DNA of 64,000 bases from Rhodococcus sp. IEGM 1381 (lineage in GTDB: Bacteria; Actinomycetota; Actinomycetes; Mycobacteriales; Mycobacteriaceae): NCBI RefSeq assembly GCF_030056795.1, contig NZ_JASHKQ010000006.1, forward strand, positions 124,001 to 188,000, in the 5' to 3' direction. A program made the position numbers and the translations under genes. Shown piece by piece: positions 59,984 through 64,000 of this stretch (position 1 is its first letter; every line of letters begins with the position of its first letter). The notes under the pieces are model-generated. The model worked only from the letters and a program-made list of their open reading frames with translations, did no database searches and was not told where the DNA came from.

Positions 59984-60937
59984 GTGTTCGTCACCGTCGC
60001 GGAGCGACCGCGCGAGACCGTCGTCGGTACCGGTGCAGGACCCGTTGCTTGCCAGGGCCGGTGGCGGCGGGTGATTCGGTCGGCGCAGCCGTACTTGTAC
60101 TTGGCGCCGGCCGTCGGCCTGCTGATCGTCTGGACGTATCGACCACTGGTGCAGGCAGCGGAACTGTCGACCTATTCGTGGAACCTATTGCCGACCACAC
60201 CGATGGTTCCGGTCGGTGCCGACAACTATCGACGACTGCTCGAGCTACCGGCCGTCGGAGACTCCCTTTGGCGCACAGCGATTCTGATCATCGGGTTGTT
60301 GCCGTTCTCCATCGTACTTCCGGTGGCCATCGCGTTCGCCACCCGACACGTGAACGGTCGCGCGCGGGTTGTCTACCAGAGCATCGTCTTCGCGCCGTTT
60401 CTCATCGCGCCCGTCGCCGGAGCGGCCGTGTGGCAGTGGCTGCTCGACCCCGGTGCGGGCATCGTCAACCGCGTCATCGGCTCGGATCGAAACTGGATTC
60501 AGGACGCCGACACCGCACAGTTCGTCATCATCGTGATCACGGGTTGGCACTTCCTGGGTTTCGCAGTTCTGGTCGTGTCCGCGGGGATGGCCGGTATCGA
60601 CACGTCGTACCAGGAGGCTGCGGAGTCGGACGGTGCGTCGAAGTGGCAGATCGACCGCTGGATAGTGCTGCCGCTGCTGTCGCCGACCCTGGTGTTCCTG
60701 GCCCTGATGACCGTGTTGTTGAGCGCTCAGTGGACGTTCCCGCTCATCGATACCTTGACCCAGGGCGGCCCGTCTCGGTCTACCACCAACATCTACTACT
60801 TGCTGTGGGACTACGGTTTCCGTACGTTCGACGCCGGCCTGAGCGCGGCCGCGGGGATCGTGCTGTTCGTCGGTTTCGGAGCGCTCGCCGGTGGGCTCGT
60901 GTGGTTGTCGGAAAAGGTTGCCTTTCATGACGATTGA
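59984..60937 (+). CDS. ABC importer permease, first subunit (MalF/UgpA type)
   Basis: A 317-residue permease starting at GTG 59984 (MFVTVAERPRETVV). Six hydrophobic helices (for example LYLAPAVGLLIVWTYRPLVQ, ILIIGLLPFSIVLPVAIAFA and LVFLALMTVLLSAQWTFPLI) and the EAA loop YQEAAESDGASKWQIDRWIV LPLLSP mark the family. The long N-terminal cytosolic segment could mean the true start is later, for example GTG at 60070. Six helices and the UgpA-like TQGGPSRSTTNIYYLLWDYG end support the sugar-phosphate/polyol class. Confidence 0.9.
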   Translation: MFVTVAERPRETVVGTGAGPVACQGRWRRVIRSAQPYLYLAPAVGLLIVWTYRPLVQAAELSTYSWNLLPTTPMVPVGADNYRRLLELPAVGDSLWRTAILIIGLLPFSIVLPVAIAFATRHVNGRARVVYQSIVFAPFLIAPVAGAAVWQWLLDPGAGIVNRVIGSDRNWIQDADTAQFVIIVITGWHFLGFAVLVVSAGMAGIDTSYQEAAESDGASKWQIDRWIVLPLLSPTLVFLALMTVLLSAQWTFPLIDTLTQGGPSRSTTNIYYLLWDYGFRTFDAGLSAAAGIVLFVGFGALAGGLVWLSEKVAFHDD

Positions 60938-61736
60938 CTTCGGTCGCCTACGCGGACATCTGATACTCGGCATCACTGCGCTGGTGTGCGCGTTCCCGAT
61001 CTACTGGTTGTTCGCGACATCGTTACGCCGCCCCGACGACGTCTATTCGCTATCCCCCGTGCCGTGGCCGCTCTCACTGGCCAACTACACCGACGCCGCG
61101 AACAAGGTTGACCTGTTCGGGCTGTTGGGCAACACGTTTGCCGTCGCGCTCGCGTCGTCGACGGCACAGCTACTGATCGCCGTGCTGGCGTCGTACGCCT
61201 TTGCGATGTACACGTTCCGGTTCCAGAAGTTGCTGTACCTCGCGTTCGTCGGCACATGGCTGGTGCCGTTCCAGGTGACGATGTTGCCGAACTACGTTCT
61301 GCTGTATCAGTTGGGGCTCATCAACACCCTCGCGGGCATCGTCGTGCCCACACTCTGTTCCGCATTGGCCGTGCTGCTGCTTCGGCAACACATGGCAGGC
61401 TTTCCGAAAGAGCTGATCTCGGCAGCACAGATGGACGGGCGTTCCTCGTGGTCGATCCTGTGGACTGTGGTGGTCCCCAACCTCAGACCCGCACTCGCAG
61501 CCCTGTCGATCCTGTTGTTCGTCAACTCCTGGAACGAATATTTCTGGCCTGCAGTGGTATTGCAGCGAAGCAACGCCGTCCTGCAACTGGGCCTGCGTAG
61601 CTTCATGGGAACCGAAGGCACCGACTGGGGTCCGATGATGGCGGTCGCCGGAATGGCGTGTCTACCCGTGTTCCTGCTCTACATCGTTCTGCAGCGGCAC
61701 ATCGTCGACGCGTTCGTCAGATCGGGACTGAAGTGA
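60927..61736 (+). CDS. ABC importer permease, second subunit (MalG/UgpE type)
   Basis: A 269-residue permease starting MTIDFGRLRGHLILGITALV. Its start overlaps the first permease by 11 bases, a coupling typical for these pairs. Six hydrophobic helices and the EAA loop PKELISAAQMDGRSSWSILW, then VVVPNLRPALAALSILLFVN, are clear. The terminal MACLPVFLLYIVLQRHIVDA FVRSGLK is the usual MalG-like tail. Its stop directly abuts the end of the convergent LysR gene. Confidence 0.92.
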   Translation: MTIDFGRLRGHLILGITALVCAFPIYWLFATSLRRPDDVYSLSPVPWPLSLANYTDAANKVDLFGLLGNTFAVALASSTAQLLIAVLASYAFAMYTFRFQKLLYLAFVGTWLVPFQVTMLPNYVLLYQLGLINTLAGIVVPTLCSALAVLLLRQHMAGFPKELISAAQMDGRSSWSILWTVVVPNLRPALAALSILLFVNSWNEYFWPAVVLQRSNAVLQLGLRSFMGTEGTDWGPMMAVAGMACLPVFLLYIVLQRHIVDAFVRSGLK

Positions 61737-62630
61737 TCACGCCGGTTCGACACAGCGAACGAAGGCGTCGACCGCGGGGTTCGACTCGTTGCCTCGCCAG
61801 ACGAGATACAGATCGATCGTCGGAACGGGGTCGAACAATTTGACTGCCACGGTGCTGGCACCGACGGCCCCCATCCCCGCAGACGTCGCCCGCGACCACG
61901 ACGCAAAGCCGACCAGTGGCTTCACCGAGACCACATGCGCGGTCGCACCGGGGTCATCGGCAGTCTGGGCCACATGCAGTCCGATGCGGTTGTCGGCGGC
62001 CGCCGCGAAGATGGAGTCGTACATGGCCGGGCACTGCTCTCGGTCGAACAAGATGCACGATTGACCTGCCAAGTCCGCGAATGGAACTCGGGACCGACCT
62101 GCCCAACTGTGCGTCCTGCCGACCACGGCGACAAGCGGTATACCCTGCAGCACCCGGCGATGCCTGAACTCCGCCGATCCAGGGCGGCCGTACACGAGCG
62201 CAACATCGAGAGTGCCCTCTTTCAGAGCCGACAACTGTGGGCCGGTTCGCTTCTCCCACAGCGAAACCACGACGTCCGAGTGATCGCGATTCATCCGGGC
62301 CAGGGCGTCGGGCAGTACGTGCCGACTGGCCGGCAGGTTGTAACCGATGTCGATAGACCGTTCCCTGCCGGTCGCCACCGCCCGGGTGACCCTCGCCGCC
62401 GTGTCCATCTGTCGAACTATGAGCCGCGCCTGACTCTCGAATTCGCGACCCGCTCGCGTCAGGGTCACCTCGTGCGACGTCCTGGCCACCAGCGTCACTC
62501 CCAGCGACTTCTCCAGCTTCTGCAATTGGGCGCTCAACGACGGTTGGGTGAGGTGCAGTCGGGCGGCGGCGCGTCCGAAATGCAGTTCTTCGGAGAGGGC
62601 AATGAACGCCGTCAGATGCCTGAGCTCCAT
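61737..62630 (-). CDS. LysR-family transcriptional regulator
   Basis: A 297-residue LysR protein starting MELRHLTAFIALSEELHFGR. The helix-turn-helix is RAAARLHLTQPSLSAQLQKL, then EKSLGVTLVARTSHEVTLTR. The effector-binding domain (about 90-297) has IGYNLPASRHVLPDALARM at its start. It is convergent with the ABC importer operon rather than divergent, so control of that operon is not assured. A longer frame to 62687 was rejected since the family start is MELRHL. Confidence 0.9.
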   Translation of the reverse strand: MELRHLTAFIALSEELHFGRAAARLHLTQPSLSAQLQKLEKSLGVTLVARTSHEVTLTRAGREFESQARLIVRQMDTAARVTRAVATGRERSIDIGYNLPASRHVLPDALARMNRDHSDVVVSLWEKRTGPQLSALKEGTLDVALVYGRPGSAEFRHRRVLQGIPLVAVVGRTHSWAGRSRVPFADLAGQSCILFDREQCPAMYDSIFAAAADNRIGLHVAQTADDPGATAHVVSVKPLVGFASWSRATSAGMGAVGASTVAVKLFDPVPTIDLYLVWRGNESNPAVDAFVRCVEPA

Positions 62631-62760
62631 GATCTGCCCTTCGAGATGGGATGATCTCGCCAGGGTATAGAGCGCACACAACGACATCTGAACACCGAAC
62701 GTCCAGCTGATGCATTCTCGGTCGAGACGTGGCGACGGTGCACTTCTCAGGCAGCGCGCT

Positions 62761-63219
62761 TCAATTCCGCGTCGACCGCAGTCTGCGCGCTGACCTGGCG
62801 ATCACGAATCCGCCGGTGCCGACTACACCGAACCAGAGGTCGGCAATGATCCCGACTGTCTGCACCTGACCACCTTGTGCGAGCGTGACGACATCGAGCA
62901 TCGACGCGGGGACACCGCGAGCCAAAGCCAAGCACGATCCGACCAACATCGCAAAGGTCACGCGCCGATGCCACACGGTCGATTCGATACCGGTTCCGAA
63001 CCAGGCGAACAGCCCCGCTCCAATGGCGATGATCGCGGTCGCGACGAGGTCGTAGGCGAGGAACACCGGCCGTTCTCCGATGGGTGCGATCTCCGCTGGA
63101 ACACCGCCGCGCCAACCGGCAGCCCACGCTACGTGAACGGCGGCAAAGACGGCGCTCGACAGTGCGAGAAAGTACGCGACCGTGCGATGCGCGGCAGGTG
63201 GACGCAGTATCGGAGCCAT
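62761..63219 (-). CDS. Small four-helix membrane protein (DUF3995-like)
   Basis: A 152-residue protein starting MAPILRPPAAHRTVAYFLAL. Four hydrophobic helices (YFLALSSAVFAAVHVAWAAG, AYDLVATAIIAIGAGLFAWF, VTFAMLVGSCLALARG and VGIIADLWFGVVGTGGFVIA) match the DUF3995 layout, whose members begin with the YFLALSSAVFAAVHVAWA pattern. Function unknown. The long frame upstream (to 63483) overlaps the next gene in antisense composition. It lies 88 bases downstream of the epimerase gene and 130 bases upstream of the LysR gene. Confidence 0.75.
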   Translation of the reverse strand: MAPILRPPAAHRTVAYFLALSSAVFAAVHVAWAAGWRGGVPAEIAPIGERPVFLAYDLVATAIIAIGAGLFAWFGTGIESTVWHRRVTFAMLVGSCLALARGVPASMLDVVTLAQGGQVQTVGIIADLWFGVVGTGGFVIARSARRLRSTRN

Positions 63220-63307
63220 GACTCCATAGTGGTCCGACACAACGGTGACGCATATCCGGGAACACCCTGATCTCGGATCCGTAGCCGAGGACTTTCTCTG
63301 TCCAGCT

Positions 63308-64000
63308 TCAGGCCAAGACCGCGAGAAGACTCGACCCAGGCTCGTATCGACTGATCCACGTTGCCTGAACGGCGTGATACAGATCGGGCTTGCCACTCCA
63401 TACGGTCTCGGCCGGCGCGTTCCGACTGTCGAGTTCGTGGTGCCACGACCCGTCGACGCGGTCGACGAAGTGTTCCGCCGCAACGTCCCACCACGTTCGA
63501 TAGTCGCTCTCGTACCGGTCTTCTCCGGTGTGGCGTGCCAGGGTCGCGGCGGCGGCGATGGCTTCGCACAGCACCCAGTGCAGGCGCCCGGTCACGACCG
63601 GCAGGCCCGACCAGTCCGTTGTGTAGACGAATCCGGGGGTGGGCCCGGGTTGCCAGCCGTCCACGGCAGCGCGGTGATAGAGGGACTTGGCCGCGTGGAC
63701 GTAGTCGTCGCCGCCCGCAACCAGGCTCGCCTGCACGAGAAGCCGCGCCCACTCGAATCCATGTCCGACGGTGGCGCCGTATGGCTTGAACTGATTCGCG
63801 GTGTCGTCCGAGTTGTACTCGAGCATCGGTACCCACCCTGCGGTGAAGTGCTCCGGAATTCGCCACTCGTTGGACTCGGCCCACCGACATACGTTGTCGC
63901 AGATACGCAGTGCGCGATCGCGCCAGATCTCGGACGCACCTGCGTCGGCGGCAGCCAGCAGCGCCTCGACCATGTGCATGTTCGCATTGATGCCGCGATA
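63308..64000 (-). CDS. AGE-family (N-acylglucosamine 2-epimerase-like) isomerase, N-terminus outside window
   Basis: The C-terminal part of an (alpha/alpha)6-barrel AGE isomerase. The frame runs on through the right edge, so the first residues lie beyond base 64000. Motifs YRGINANMHMVEALLAAADA, EHFTAGWVPMLEYNSDD, YGATVGHGFEWARLLVQASL and VTGRLHWVLCEAIAAAATLA carry the conserved His and Arg of mannose isomerases and cellobiose/GlcNAc epimerases. ANMHMVEA is the usual core near the active site. It would interconvert hexoses, for example mannose and fructose. Its closeness to the ABC importer suggests sugar use, but the substrate is not known. Confidence 0.88.
   Translation of the reverse strand, partial: YRGINANMHMVEALLAAADAGASEIWRDRALRICDNVCRWAESNEWRIPEHFTAGWVPMLEYNSDDTANQFKPYGATVGHGFEWARLLVQASLVAGGDDYVHAAKSLYHRAAVDGWQPGPTPGFVYTTDWSGLPVVTGRLHWVLCEAIAAAATLARHTGEDRYESDYRTWWDVAAEHFVDRVDGSWHHELDSRNAPAETVWSGKPDLYHAVQATWISRYEPGSSLLAVLA

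Noticed and set aside
1-64000. CRISPR array, tRNA or rRNA genes
   Set aside because: No regular short repeats with spacers, no cloverleaf-like conserved sequence and no rRNA-like stretch were recognised by reading. A tRNAscan-SE or Infernal run would settle small RNA genes.

Overview
The window is high-GC actinobacterial chromosome. Dense short intergenic gaps, many GTG/TTG starts, ATGA/GTGA stop-start overlaps, a DUF222/HNH (13E12-type) protein, a Pls/PosA NRPS-like enzyme, two flavin monooxygenases and many SDR/acyl-CoA enzymes point to Rhodococcus or a close relative in the Nocardiaceae. The genus is inferred from gene content, not from a marker gene. No rRNA, tRNA, CRISPR array, insertion sequence or prophage was recognised.

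Layout. 1-970: 3' part of a PLP-dependent class V aminotransferase, divergent from 1343-6633, a translationally coupled pair (Pls/PosA-type NRPS with membrane/left-handed beta-helix C-terminus, and an M1 aminopeptidase). 6734-8143: two small membrane proteins. 8064-9967: MFS transporter with its GntR/FCD regulator. 10027-12736: minus-strand run of two tiny proteins, DUF2752, a cupredoxin lipoprotein, a MerR-HEAT fusion and a HEAT protein. 12771-18059: FUSC-type transporter, GAF/winged-helix regulator and the acetoin/2,3-butanediol genes (budC-like, bdhA-like). 18143-20774: ABC/FtsX export pair with divergent TetR. 21096-24376: SnoaL-FMO fusion and type II NADH dehydrogenase, separated by a strong hairpin. 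24488-29387: carboxylesterase, aldo/keto reductase, membrane protein, MarR and DJ-1 proteins. 29583-31006: ArsR plus an SRPBCC/TIGR03086 fusion. 31207-33391: an AT-rich accessory island with a large unknown membrane protein and a small overlapping partner, followed by about 500 bases without a gene.

33907-38046: acyl-CoA dehydrogenase, SDR, rhodanese and Old Yellow Enzyme. 38079-40199: DUF222/HNH protein with a LexA-like box. 40360-42950: a small repeat protein, an IclR regulator and both subunits of a 3-oxoacid CoA-transferase. 43006-47349: aldo/keto reductase, phospholipase D, PfkB kinase and SurE. 47441-48785: a protealysin-like M4 peptidase with an emfourin-like inhibitor gene. 48828-52625: F420/NADP-reductase-like protein, Baeyer-Villiger monooxygenase, SDR and TetR. 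52633-54207: EamA transporter and a divergent CGNR regulator. 54630-56331: a beta-propeller gene that looks frameshifted. 56521-61736: a five-gene ABC importer operon with a phosphodiesterase inside it, suggesting uptake of a phosphodiester or polyol-phosphate. 61737-64000: LysR regulator, a small membrane protein and a truncated AGE-family epimerase.

Most of the window is ordinary metabolic accessory genome. The strongest leads are the Pls/PosA-peptidase pair, the protealysin/emfourin pair, the AT-rich membrane-protein island, a short dispersed repeat found in frame inside two unrelated genes, and several well-formed operators, including a SOS-like box in front of the DUF222 gene.
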